64,000 bases of DNA from Primulina eburnea (taxonomy: Eukaryota; Streptophyta; Magnoliopsida; Lamiales; Gesneriaceae): the NCBI RefSeq assembly GCF_022965805.1, contig NC_133101.1, forward strand, positions 15,471,054 to 15,535,053, given 5' to 3'. Of the stretch, positions 47,092 through 58,861 are shown one piece after another. The stretch's first letter is position 1. Every line of letters starts with the position of its first letter. The position numbers were made by a program, and so were the translations under genes. The notes below the pieces were generated by a model that did not search any database, was not told the DNA's origin, and saw only the letters and a list, made by a program, of their open reading frames with translations.

Positions 47092-47264
47092 GGCAGATAG
47101 AGGAGATCAAGGAGGAAATCAAGAAGAAGATGTCTGAAGAAATTATTTTCAGGGATATTGGAATCAATTGATACTTTTAAATCCTTAATGACAATTATCA
47201 TTCAATTTATATGATTATCTGTTTTATTTAACAAATTTCTACTGATTAGGTTTTGGCATCACCA

Positions 47265-47277
47265 CAAAGGGGGAAAT
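47265..47277 (+). other. E2 polypurine tract
   Basis: AAAGGGGGAAAT directly before the 3' LTR, the plus-strand primer in reverse transcription. Confidence 0.88.
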
Positions 47278-48263
47278 TGTTAGACATGAATTGTATTGTG
47301 GCGATGATAACTAAAACCAGTAGACCATCAGACCAGATCAAACGTCTAATTTATCATTAGCTGCTGTTCTAGTAAAACTAAATCAGATAGAAGAGATAGT
47401 TATACAAAACCAGTAGAAGACGTTGCCTAACGTTACTTCTTTAATGTTACCGTTAAGGGTTCCAAGTACTAGTATTAATTGCGGCATTAATTGCTATACT
47501 GAATCATTTAATGCACCTTACCCATTTTGGTATAAAACAGAACTGATTGTTCTACAGTCTTGTTGCAGGAACTTCTTTTGGCAATATAGCTGACTCTATC
47601 AGACTATCTGAAGACTATTCTGATTTATGGACGTTGAACTCAGTTGCTCTTATATAAGGGTAACAAACCTTACTCAAAAGCAAGGTTACAAAAACAGATT
47701 TTCAAGGATCAAAGCTTTTACATCGAAATCACTCTTAAAGTTCAACAAAAAGAAAAGTAGCACACGCTTCATAGCAATTATCTGATCATTTGAAGATCAT
47801 CTTGTGCTACTGATCATCACACTCTTCACTATCACTACACTATCTATACTTCATCAAGAAGAGTTTGTAATCTGAAAAGAGTCTTTTCAGAACCTTGTGT
47901 TACGCACATTTGTGAGTTGAGAAACTAAGAGTTTCAGTAGGCTGAAGTGTAAGTCCTTCTGAAGTGGGTGTGTACAAGAGTTGTACTGTAATATCCAAAG
48001 TCTTTTAGTTATACCTTCTGGAAACAGAAGAAGAGGAGACGTAGAAGAGTTTATCTTCGAACTTCCATAAACAACTGCTGCCTACTGTTTTACTGTTTTT
48101 CTACTACTTCATCAGATTGTTTCCGCACATTTTCATTGTAATCAGGTGCAAGTACACGCACAAGATCAACTACTATTCTTAACAGGATTCTAGTACTTCA
48201 TTAGAACGAAAAACGAGTTGAGTTTATTCACCCCCCCTCTAAACTCAACTTCGATCCTCAACA
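47278..48263 (+). repeat. E2 3' LTR
   Basis: 986 bp. Compared with 32293-33278 I count about six substitutions, which points to a recent insertion. Confidence 0.92.
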
Positions 48264-48268
48264 AACAT

Positions 48269-48360
48269 TTAATTCTGATAAAACCCAAATTTTCTGTTTT
48301 TACATCCTATACTGAAAGTCTTATTATTTTTTGATATCTATCGGACAATATATTCTAACA
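48269..48360 (+). repeat. E1 3' LTR, right part
   Basis: The last 92 bp of the E1 3' LTR, matching 26370-26461 (TACTGAAAGTCTTATTATTT ... TATTCTAACA). Confidence 0.85.
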
Positions 48361-48598
48361 TTCTACATTCAACAAATTTGGTTTAAACTCCCTAAAACAA
48401 TAAAAATGACAAAAATACCCTTGTATTAATTGGTTTTAATTGATTGATTTACCTGAGTCAGAAATAGTATTAGAGTCGAGGTAAAATTATTTCAAACATT
48501 CTATTTTATTATTAATTTGTAATTAAATTTTGAAAAGGAAAATTTCTCAGATAATATGGATCCGAACAAAGGTTCAAGATTAATTATTTATAGGACTT

Positions 48599-50124
48599 CA
48601 CAACAAGAAAAATGCAAATCAACAACACTCATACAACAACGATTTTTTTCTTTTAACAAAAACCGTTGTCGAAGCCTAAAAAAAACCCGCTAATAGACAA
48701 CGGTTTTTTAAAAACCGTTGTCTTTTATGTGTCTACGACAACGGTTTTTAAAGACAACAATTAAAAACCGTTGTCTATGAGCATTTTTTTTGGGGCTACA
48801 ACTACGGTTTAAAAAGCTGTTGTCTAAGAGCTTTTTTTGGGCTACAACAACGATTTTAACAACCGTTGTCTATGAGCGTTTTTTTAGGCTACCACAATGG
48901 TTTTAAAAAACTGTTGTCTTTCGAATGGTTTTTTTGGGCTACAATAACGTTTTTCAAAAGCCGTTGTCTATATAAGATTATGTCAATGGTCAAAGACAAC
49001 AGTTTGTGTAAACCGTTGTCTTTCAGATGGTTTTTTAATTACGACAATGGTTTTTTAAAACGTTGTCATTTTTAGTGTTTTATTTGGTTAACGACAACGG
49101 TTTTTGAAAAAAACGTTGTCATAGTTTCTAATTTTTTTTAAAAAAAATCGGTTAATATTTAGCGACGGTTTTACAAAAAACAACCGTCGCTAATTATAGC
49201 GGCGATTGTACTAAAACTGTGGCTAATTTAAAATTAGCGACGGTTCAAATAACAAACCATCGCTATATTTAGCAATGGGTTTTGTAAAATCGTCGCACAT
49301 TTAAATTAGCGACGGTGAATAAAACCGTCGAATTGTTATATTCGTGACTTTTTAAAAAAATCGTCATTTCATTTAGCGACGAATTTTATATAACTGTCGC
49401 AACTTTAAATTAGCGACAAATCAACCGTCGCTAATTTTATCTTTGCGACAGTTATGTAAACCACCGTCGGTCAACTAACCGTCGCCAATAGCGACTGTTT
49501 TACTACAGTCGTCACTACTAGTGACGGTTTAATCACAAACTATCGCTAATGGCGACGGTTTAAACAAAAATCGTCGCAAATTGTTTATAAATATCTGCAT
49601 TCTTAGTCTTTTTCTTGAAACACAAAGGTTTTCTCTCTTCCACGATTTTCCTTTCATTTACTAAATTTTTCTCTCTTCCAAGATTTTCATTTCACTTTAC
49701 TTTTAAGTGTTAAAAATTATAAATAATATTAATTTAGTAAGATTGTAAGGTTATTTTTGTTAGATTTATTAAATTATAACAATAATTTTTTATTTTACGA
49801 AAAAATAGCGACGTAAATCATATGAAAAACTGTTGCTAATTAGCGACGGAAAACAACCGTCGCCATTTATCAAACCGTCGCAAATTAGCGACGGAAAGCA
49901 TATGATTAGCGACAGTTCTTTATAAAACCTTCGCAAAATTTAGTTTTACAACGATTTTTCAATGTTACGACAACGGGTTTTCACCGTCATCTTTAGACGT
50001 CTACGACAACGGTTTTTCACTGTTGTCTTTGAGTGCACCCTTTAACCACATGGCCTTTAACAACGGTTTTAGTTGACCTACGACAACGGTTTTTCATCGT
50101 TGTCTTTTCCCTTTTGTTGTAGTG
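48599..50124. mobile_element. Non-autonomous CACTA-like transposon
   Basis: The right end is the rc of CACTACAACAAAAGG. The left end is CACAACAAGAAAAATG, a CACTA terminus lacking two bases. Both flanks are CTT (48596-48598 and 50125-50127), the 3-bp target duplication expected for CACTA elements. The interior is packed with short subterminal repeats of two kinds: ACAACGGTTTTTAAAAACCG-type and TTAGCGACGGTTT/AAACCGTCGCTAA-type. These are typical transposase-binding arrays of plant CACTA elements. No transposase ORF is present in 1526 bp, so it would depend on an autonomous relative. Confidence 0.82.
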
Positions 50125-50329
50125 CTTATTCCCATACATTTGAATATTTCAAACAATAAGATTTAATCAATGTTAGATATCTGGAGAAAAGTGAAAATTA
50201 TAATAATACAAAGGTAAATAATACCAGAATGATGTAGAGGTTGAATCAAAAGCATCCCTAAAAGATGTCAAGAAAACGATCGAAGAAAATCACATTGAAG
50301 ATCATTTGACATGGTAAAATAAAAATCAA

Positions 50330-51333
50330 CTCAAAGTTAGCTTTAAATCAAGGAAGACAAATATTATGAATTTGTCATATCCAAGCCTATCTCGATGAAC
50401 ATAATCGATCAAAATAATATGCATATTATTATCAAGGAACATCTGGACCTTAGATTAATTAAAGTAGGAATATCACCATATATCAGGTCAGGTTTTCTTG
50501 TAAAAAATCATGGTGTGAAAAAAAAAACAAACTCAGGTTTGTAATTAATTAAAAATAAATTAATAAAATCTTGGAGTTTGATGAGCATTTTATACCTAAT
50601 AGAGAACATTTAATCAGTTGGATACACAATGCTATAATATTCTCTAAATTTATATGTATGAACTATCAAATCCGAATGCAGGAAGAAATTCTCAACTTTC
50701 TCCACACCACATGAACATTATTTAGGAAGTCTTAACAATAAGATTGGCTAATTCACCCAAGATATTTCAAAGAAAGATAATAATTTATTTAATGATTTTT
50801 TTTTTCAAATTCGTTTATATTGATGATGTTTGAATATCATCTAAAAATATGGAATAACATATCAAATACTTAGAAAATTTTTCTAAAGTTTGTAAAAAAT
50901 ATGAATTGGTTTTATCTGAAAAAATTGTTGAGAAAGATTGAATCCTTCAGAATAGAAATCGATGAGTCCGAAATAATTCAACAAGAGTACATAGTGGAAA
51001 AAGTACAGAACTTTCCAGATAAACTGAAAGAAAATAAACAACTACAAAGTTTCATAGGAATTGTTGATTTTGTTGGGATGTTTATTTAGAACTTAACAAA
51101 AACACAGAAAAATGTTTAGTCCATTATTGAAAAAAGATGCAAAATTTTTATGGATGGAAGAACACACAAAAATGGCTAAACCAACTGAAAGAGATTTGTA
51201 AAAACCTTCCAAAAATGGCTATTACTCAAGATGAAAATGATATGATATTATACACAGATGTCATGATGGGTAGCAGTTTTAACAAAGCTTACACTAGAAG
51301 GAGAACAACCCTATAGATATTGCAGTGATATAT
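50330..51333 (+). pseudogene. Endogenous pararetrovirus relic: RT/RNase H fragment
   Basis: Plus-strand sequence with many stops and frameshifts still shows the order of a Caulimoviridae-type polymerase. There is an RT finger/palm region (about 50420-50700), a YIDD catalytic box at 50816-50827 followed at once by a stop, then the RT connection (open 50901-51089) and the start of RNase H with ILYTD at about 51248. It is a fossil copy, not a functional gene. E3 is inserted in it, and the sequence continues at 62822. The family call is by motif spacing and the phrase pattern around RT. A decayed Ty3/gypsy RT is the alternative. Confidence 0.55.
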
Positions 51334-52363
51334 TGTTAGATATGAATTTTATTGTGGCGATGATAACTAAAACCAGTAGACCAGCAGACCAGAACAACAG
51401 AATAGATTATCAGTAGCTACTGCTCTAGTAAACAACAGAATAGATTATCAGTAGCTGCTGCTCTAGTAAAACTAAACCAGTAGAAAAAGGATAACAATAC
51501 AAACCAGTAGAGAATGTCTTCTAACGTTGCTATCTTAATTGTTACCGTTAAAGAGTTCCTAGTACTAGTGTTAATTGCAGCATTAAATACTATACGGAGT
51601 CATTTAATGCATATTACCCAATTAAGTATAAAACAAGACTGATTGTTTTATAGCTTTTCTGCAGGAACCCTTTTCGGTAATAAAGCTGATTGACTTCTCT
51701 GATTGTGAACGTTGAACTCAGTCGATTATATATACTTGGATCAAATCCTTGTTAAAAAGACACTTCGCATAATATCATTTTCAAGGAACAAAGCTACTCT
51801 CTTATCAAACGAATATCAGTTTTCCTTGAGCATTTTAAAAGTTCAACACAAAGAAAAGTAGCACACGCTTCATAGCTTATATCTGATCTTTTGTAGATCA
51901 TCTTGTGCTACTAATTCTTACACTCTTCACGATCTTTACTGCACTAATATTTTATCAGAAGAGTCTGTAATCTGAAAAGAGTCTTTTCAGAACTTTGTGT
52001 TTCGCATATTTGTGAGTTGAGAAACTAAGAGTTTCAGTAGGCTGAGGTGTAAGTCCTTCTGAAGTGGGTGTTTACAAGTGTTGTACTGTAATATCCAAAG
52101 TCTTTTAGTTATACCTTCTGGAAACAGAAGAAGGGGAGACGTAGAAGAGTTTATCTTCGAACTTCCATAAACAACTGCTGTCTACTGCTTTATTGTTATT
52201 TCAACTACTTCATCAGATTGTTTCCGCACGTTCTACTGTAATCAGGTGAAAGTATTCGCACAAGATCAACTACTATCCTTAACAGGATTTTAGTACCTCA
52301 TCAGAACGAAAAACGAGTAGAGTTTATTCACCCCCCCTCTAAACTCAAGTTCGATCCTCAACA
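51334..52363 (+). repeat. E3 5' LTR
   Basis: 1030 bp, TGTTAGATATG...CCTCAACA, TATA-type ATTATATATA near 51725-51734. It lacks TATCAGTTATCTGAAG, which is present in the 3' LTR. A tandem unit with AACAGAATAGATTATCAGTA is duplicated at about 51395 and 51434. Confidence 0.92.
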
Positions 52364-52409
52364 ATTGGTATCAGAGCAGGTTATTCTTGTTTGTGAAAAA
52401 CTACAACAA

Positions 52410-54431
52410 ATGGCACACTTCAGCAAGATCCCTATGTTCTCTAAGGAAGATTTTGACGACTGGAAGATAATAATGCAAGCTCATCTTGCAGCACAAGATG
52501 ATGATATGTGGTATGTCATCACAGATGGTCCACTGAAAATCTTAAAGCCTAACACAGCTGTTGCTGTTACTGACGGTTCACCACAGATGGTCGAAAAGGC
52601 AAGAAGTGAATGGACCAGTGAAGATAAGAAGAAGGCCAATCTTGATAATGTGGCGAAGGATATACTGTATAAAACTCTTGACAAGAACACTTTCAGCAAG
52701 ATAAAAATGTGCTCTACTGCAAAGGATATTTGGGAAAAGCTCATCCAGATATGTGAAGGAAATGAGCAAACAAAAGAAAATAAACTGTCTGTAGCAATGC
52801 AGAAGTTTGAAAATCTGAAAATGAGAGCTGGTGAAACTCTAAATGAGTTTGATGAAAGATTCAGTAGCTTGGTCAATGAGCTAGCTGCTTTGGGTAAAGA
52901 GCATAACAACAAAGAAATAGCCCTCAAGGTGATGAGAACCTTACCCAGAGAATGAGATGTTAAAACAATGGCTATGAGAGTATCCAAAGATTTGAACAAA
53001 TTGGAACTGCACGACTTATTTGCAGATCTAAAGGCCTACGAGTTCGAATTGGAAGTTAGAAGTGGAGAAGAGCCTTCAAGCTTACCCACCAAGGCTCTTG
53101 CTGCTACTGCTACTGCTTTTACTGCTACTGCCTCGACCTCCTCTACTGCTGCTGCAGTTGTACCTCAGGCATCACCTGCCGTGATCATTGACAATACAAT
53201 GGAGAAGACTGCTGAACAAATCAGTAGTGATGCTATGTCCTTATTTGTAAAGAAATTCTCCAGGTTTATGAAGAAAAACCATCGAACCTATCAAGGTCCC
53301 AATCGCAACTTCAAGAAAGATTCACCATCTGGTGATATGGGATGCTTCAACTGTGGAAAGATAGGTCACTTCATTGCTGATTGTCCTAAACCAAAGAAGG
53401 ATGATCAAAAGAGAAAGGATTACAAGAGGATTGACAAAAAGTCCAGAAGAGATCGAAAAGCGATGATTGCCGAAGAAAGCAAATCTAAGTGGGCGGACTC
53501 TAGTTCTGAGTCATCTGACTCAGAAAGTCATTCCAGTGACAGTTATGCAGAAGAAGTCAAATGTCTAATGGCAGACAATGATTCAACCTCGACATCTGGA
53601 GAGGTATTTGATTTTGACTCTTGTGAATTTACACGAAATGACTTGATTGATGCACTGCATGAAATGGTAAAAGAGTATTCCAGACTTTCTCAATTATTTG
53701 AAGAAGTTAAGATTGAAAATCAGAACTTAAAAAATCAGAACAGTAAGTTAACTTGCTTGCAAGTAGACAGCTGCAATGATTTACAAGTTAAGATGAGTAA
53801 ATTAATAACTGAGAATGAAAGAGCCAAAGCAGATTACCAGAAAGTGCTTTCTGAAAACCAGAAGTTGTCGCTACTGGTAAATGCTTGGAACAAGTCTTCT
53901 GTTTCATTGGAAAAGATGCAAGAATTACAAAAACAGTCAGGAGATAGGAGTGGTCTCGGTTTTTGTAATAATGAAGGCACTTCTGAAACGAATACTAAGC
54001 CAACACTGAATATGTGCAAAGGGAAATACATTCACTTTGTGAAATCCAGTGTGGTACAGGAACCAGAAGTACCTACTGCTTCAGTTGAAAGGAATGTAAA
54101 TCTGACGAATAAAAGAATGCACTATGGTCTGGGTTACGTTAAACCTAAGGAAAAAGTTGACCAGAGTTCTAGATTCAGAAAAGAATTCAACTCTGGAAGA
54201 CAACATCCTATGAAGGTTAAAAACTACCAGTACTACAACTCTAAACCTGTTCAGAAGAGATACAGACTGGAAAACAGAAACAGAAGGGAAGAATAACATT
54301 TTGGTATGCATACTGTTAGAAATAACAGACCTTCTGTTGCACACACATCTTTGGATACCCGAAGTACAAGGTCACCAAGAATTGTACAAATGTGGGTTCC
54401 CAAAGGACTGATAAGGCTTGGACCCAAATAG
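52410..54431 (+). pseudogene. E3 gag, two in-frame stops
   Basis: Start ATG 52410, as in E2. The frame carries a TGA at 52953-52955 where E2 has TGG, and a TAA at 54294-54296 where E2 has CAC. In the same frame it would end at TAG 54429-54431 (CCC-AAA-TAG). The zinc knuckle CFNCGKIGHFIADC, the Ser-rich stretch and the coiled coil match E2. Neither stop is shared with E2, so the ancestor was open. Confidence 0.88.
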
Positions 54432-54466
54432 ATTTGGGTACCAGTTACTAAAATTTGTGTTTGCAG
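54396..54466 (+). other. Possible 71-nt intron at the E3 gag/pol junction
   Basis: GTTCCC...TTACTAA...TTTGCAG, as at 35307-35377. The pol frame is closed by the TAA inside TTACTAA (54449-54451), and gag is closed by TAG at 54429-54431. The two frames do not overlap, so a simple translational frameshift cannot join them, but splicing could. Confidence 0.4.
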
Positions 54467-57400
54467 GAACAGCAGAAGGAAGCAGAAATCAGTAACTCTA
54501 CATGGTATCTGGACAGTGGTTGTTCCAGACACATGACTGGACAAAGAAACCTACTTTCCAAGATAGTGAGCTGTACTGGACCAAAGATAACTTTTGGAGA
54601 CAACTCAAAAGGTAAAACCATGGGTAAGGGTAAGATTATCCATGGTAATATAACTATTAGTGATGTGTTATTAGTTGACAATCTTTGTTACAATCTTATC
54701 AGCATTAGCCAACTATGTGATAATGGGTATTCTGTGGCTTTTCAAAAGCATTCATGTATAGTTAGAGATTCTGCTGGAACTACTGTGTTAACAGGAAAAA
54801 GAGAAGGCAATACTTACAGAGTCTCTTGGAACTCAAATCATGTTTATACTCCTACATGCTTAGTTGCTTCTCTTAGCAATAAACATTGGCTATGGCACAA
54901 GAAACTGAATCATCTGAATTTCAAGTCAATCAATTATCTCAAGAAGCAGAATATAGTCGATGGATTACCTGACATTAATTTCGTTAAAAATCACGTTTGT
55001 TCTGCTTGTCAGCTTGGGAAACAGATAAGATCCAGCTTCAAGACCAAAGATAGCAAATCAACTTCAAGATGTCTGGAACTAATGCATATGGATCTATTTG
55101 GTCCTATCCCCATCATGAGCTTAAGGGGAATGAAATATACTCTTGTTGTTATCGATGATTTTTCTAGATTCACGTGGGTAATCTTTCTCACAGGAAAAGA
55201 TCAAACCAGTAGTCTCTTGATCAAGCTTCTGAAAAGGATTCAAAATGAAAAATCTTCTACCATCATTAAAATCAGAAGTGATCGGGGTACTGAATTCACT
55301 AACAAGTATCTTGAGTTATATTTGAATGAGCAGGGAATTCATCATGAATATTCAGCTGCCAGAACTCCTCAACAAAACGGAGTGCCTGAGAGAAGAAATA
55401 GAACTCTAAAAGAAGCAGCTAGAACAATGCTAGCAGATGCAGACATTTCTCAGCGCTTCTGGGCTGAAGCTATCAATACTGCTTTTACACGCAAAACAGA
55501 TCTATGGTCAACAAAAGACACAACCAGACTCCGTATGAAATATGGAAAGGGAAGAAGCCCAATGTATCTTATTTTCATGTGTTTGGTTGCAAATGTTTTG
55601 TACTAAATAATGGCAAAAATCATTTGACGGCATTTGACTCAAAATCAGATGCTGGAATATTTCTTGGTTACTCTGCTGTAAGCAGAGCCTTTAGAATCTT
55701 CAACAATAGAACTCTTAATGTTGAAGAATCAATTCATGTTGTCTTCGATGAAGACAAAAGTGCTGAAATTTCTAACATATCTGATTTAAGTAACAGGTTA
55801 GACAGGATTCACTTGGAAATCGACAGTGAAGATGATGTAGAAGCAAATACCAAGGTTCTTCAAAATCCAGAACCAGACATTCCTATAGTGGAACCAGAAG
55901 CACAGACTCTGGATCTACCAATACCAGCAGAAGATGCTCAAGAACCTACTACTAGTTCTGTAGAAGACAATCTTAACATATCAAATCAGGAAGATGTCTA
56001 CTCAAATCCGTTTATCTGGAGAAAATCTCATCCTCCATCATTGGTTATTGGTAATCCAGCAGCGCCGTTGAGAACCAGAAGGCAAATGCTTAATGAATAC
56101 ATGCATGCTGCTTTTATATCTCAGGATGAACCAAAGAAGATTGAAGAAGCACTTCTGGATCCTAGTTGGATTGAAGCCATGCAAGAGGAGCTGAATCAAC
56201 TCAAACGTAATGAAGTGTGGTTTCTAGTATCTAGACCATCTCATCAAGCTGTCATTGAAACTCGGTGGGTATTCAGAAAAAAACTCAATGAAGAAGGCAC
56301 AGTGGTGAGAAATAAAGCTAGATTGGTAGCTCAAGGCTTCAGACAAGAAGAAGGCATAGACTTTGATGAGACTTATGCACCAGTAGCAAGGCTCGAAGCA
56401 ATCAGAATATTCTTAGCCTTTGCTGCTTTCAAGAATTTCAAAGTATATCAAATGGATGTGAAAAGTGCTTTTCTCAATGGTCTTTTACAAGAAGAAGTAT
56501 ACGTCGAACAACCTCCAGGTTTTATCGATCATTTCTCTCCGCATCATGTATTTAAATTACACAAAGCATTATATGGTCTAAAACAGGCACCTAGAGCTTG
56601 GTATGCCACTTTATCACAATTTCTTATTGATCATGATTTCACCATCGGAGCAGTAGATAAAACTTTATTTACTTTAGTCAAGAATAAGCACATTCTTTTA
56701 GTACAGATCTATGTTGATGATATTATTTTTGGGTCAACTAACCCCAAATTATGTGCAAAGTTTGGAAAATTGATGCAGGATAAATTTGAATTGAGTATGA
56801 TGGGAGAATTAACATTCTTCCTAGGATTACAGATTAAGCAATCAGAGACTGGAATCTTTATAAATCAAGCCAAGTACACCAAGGAGCTTCTGAAAAAGTT
56901 TGGAATGGAAGCATGCTCTGTTGCTTCTACTCCAATGAGCTCATCTATTAAGCTTGATAAAGATGAAAGTGGTATTTCAGTAGAGGTAACTCAGTATCGA
57001 GGTCTTATTGGTTCTTTATTATATTTAACTGCCAGTAGACCAGATATCATGTTTGCTGTTTGCATTTGTGCTCGATTTCAATCTAACCCCAAACAATCTC
57101 ATTATATTGCTGCTAAGCGTATTTTGAAGTACTTGAAAGGAACTCAAAACGTCGGCTTATGGTATCCCAATGATTCATCGTTAAATCTTATTGGATATTC
57201 AGATGCTGATTATGCAGGTTGCAAACTAGACCGAAAAAGCACAAGTGGTTTTTGTCAATTTCTTGGTGATAGGCTGATATCCTGGTTTAACAAGAAACAG
57301 ACTTCCATAGCCACATCTACTGCAAAAGCAGAATATCTGGCTGCTGGAAGCTGCTGCTCTCAAATACTGTGGATTCAACAACAGTTAAGAGACTATGGGA

Positions 57401-57654
57401 TTCAAGCCTCCGAATCACCTATATTCTGTGACAATACCAGTGCAATTGCAATCACACAAAATCCAGTACTCCATTCTAGAACGAAGCACATAGACATCAG
57501 ACATCACTTTATTAAAGATCATGTGCAGAAGAAGAACATTCGTCTGGAATATGTTTCTACTGATCAACAAACAGCAGATATCTTCACGAAACCCTTACCA
57601 GAAAATAAGTTTTCTTACTTTCGTAATTCTCTTGGTTTAATAGATTTAACTTAA
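54467..57654 (+). pseudogene. E3 pol, single frameshift in integrase
   Basis: Protease WYLDSGCSRHMTG, gag-pre-integrase with zinc-binding HKKLNHLN and CSACQLGKQ, and the integrase core with the DDE residues (MDLFGP, SDRGTEF, GVPERRNR) are all present. A one-base deletion near 55483 shifts the frame in the segment that E2 reads as [12 protein letters not shown]. From about 55500 the frame is open to 57654, covering the integrase C-terminus, RT ([32 protein letters not shown]) and RNase H ([24 protein letters not shown]). Apart from this single base the polyprotein is open, making it the better-preserved pol of the two. Confidence 0.9.
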
Positions 57655-58005
57655 CTGTTTTCTGATATCTTATTTAAATTTCTATTATTACGTGTTTGTT
57701 ATCGCATTGCACTAACAGTAAGCTTTTTGCAGAAAAGCAGAAAAGAAAAGTCAGATAAGCAAAACTGGAATTTTATTAGAAACCATTTCAGTACTTTACA
57801 CGATGCATAATGAAAAACAGTAGATCTTCTTTGCTATTTAACCAGTAGCGTTACATGTAGTGCTTGTCTTCTGAAATAGGAGCTTTCTGACATTTGCTTA
57901 CAAAGTACTTCAACAAGAAAAAGATGGTCTTCTTCGAAAGAGAAAGGCCTAGAAAGAATCTAGCAAGCTTAGGTCTTGCCAGCACTAATGTAATTTTTAG
58001 ATGCC

Positions 58006-58263
58006 TTACAGGGCATCAGAGAGGATTTCAGCATCATCAATCCACCAGTACTCTCTTATTGCATTAGCATGCTTCTGGAAGAAATCGATGCTATATTTTA
58101 AACTCAATCGAAGCAAAAGATCTGCATAACAGTGGAAACTACAACTCAAGGAGTGTATTTCAAGGATCATTACGGCATTTTTGATACCCTCAAACTTCTC
58201 TCTGAACAATTTTGCTTCATCTCCTGAATCTAACTCTAACTCTCCTTTTACTTGAGTTGTCAT
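58006..58263 (-). CDS. E3 antisense ORF, 85 codons, unknown function
   Basis: The minus-strand frame opens at 58263 (MTTQVKGELELDSGDEAKLF) and ends at 58006. A TATAAATA box (rc of 58297-58304) lies 34-41 bases upstream of the ATG on its own strand, leaving a very short leader. E2 has the same ORF with the same start region and end, split by the gypsy element. It lies between pol and the extra ORF, antisense to the element. Short antisense ORFs in this position are known in some plant LTR elements. I do not recognise the protein. Confidence 0.5.
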   Translation of the reverse strand: MTTQVKGELELDSGDEAKLFREKFEGIKNAVMILEIHSLSCSFHCYADLLLRLSLKYSIDFFQKHANAIREYWWIDDAEILSDAL

Positions 58264-58861
58264 TATTCTTGCTTACCTTCGCTCAAGCTTTGCAGGTATT
58301 TATAGAGGGAACAAAGACTCTTGTGAATCACACGATTGCGACTGTTCATTTTCAACGACTCAGATTGAGAGATAGCCAAGAGTCACTTGTCGCAATTATG
58401 ACTACTTATTAATTGCATTTACCGAGGGGGAACAGTATCTTAGTCAGACTAAGAATTTGACACCTTTTCAGAAAACAGATAGGATATTTGTCTTTTCGAT
58501 AAATCTACAAATCTGCTGGTTTTGACAAAGTGCTCGCATATTTCAGCACTCTGAAACTTCCAGCAGACGTTATCATAAAATGACAAATCCTTTTCTGATT
58601 TCTTTTAGTAACCGTCTGGACAGCTCGCGCTTTTTCAAAATTTTCAAAATCATTCGTCTTTCTGACAGTTTCTGCAAAAATTTTCAAACACTCAACCAAG
58701 AACATACTGACACGTGTCTTTATGTTTATTTGCAGCTGTATATCTATTTCATATTTCACATTTTCACCTTCACTGTTTCATAACTATCATTATTCAGCTA
58801 CTGCTTTCTCTATATCATAACTAACTACTGCAAATTTTTCTGATCTCATCTGCATACAGAA
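58264..58861. promoter_or_regulatory. E3 spacer between antisense and extra ORF: divergent-promoter-like
   Basis: The spacer holds TATAAATA towards the antisense ORF, a palindromic G-box GACACGTGTC near 58709-58718 (also in E2 near 44271), and TA-rich sequence near 58740. At 58821-58859 it has CTAAC, a pyrimidine-rich stretch and CTGCATACAG directly before the ATG of the extra ORF. The same order is seen in E2 (43823-44424). Promoter or splice function is inferred. Confidence 0.4.

Larger units (their letters stand above)
32293..48263 (+). mobile_element. E2: Ty1/Copia element with extra ORFs, nested in E1
   Basis: Two 986-bp LTRs (32293-33278 and 47278-48263), both TGTTAGACATG...ATCCTCAACA, differ at about six positions by eye. 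The target duplication AACAT flanks it (32288-32292, 48264-48268). Primer site TGGTATCAGAGC lies at 33281-33292 and the polypurine tract AAAGGGGGAAAT just before 47278. Contents in order: gag, pol (protease-integrase-RT-RNase H, Copia order), an antisense ORF, and a long extra ORF before the 3' LTR, as in Sirevirus-type elements. A Ty3/gypsy element sits inside at 38948-43615. Without it the element would be about 11.3 kb, close to E3. Confidence 0.95.
25401..48360 (+). mobile_element. E1: degraded Ty1/Copia element (host of nested E2)
   Basis: The 5' LTR is 25401-26461. The 3' LTR is 31312-32292 and resumes at 48269-48360 after the E2 insertion. Both LTRs end TATTCTAACA, and AGAGGTATCAGAGCC follows the 5' LTR as an initiator Met-tRNA primer site. 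A polypurine tract, AAAAAAGGGGAGAT, precedes the 3' LTR. The internal order gag remnant, protease, integrase, RT, RNase H is Copia order. Every coding block is broken. The first 25 or so bases of the two LTRs do not match, and the flanks (GATAA / TTCTA) do not form a target duplication. Confidence 0.85.
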
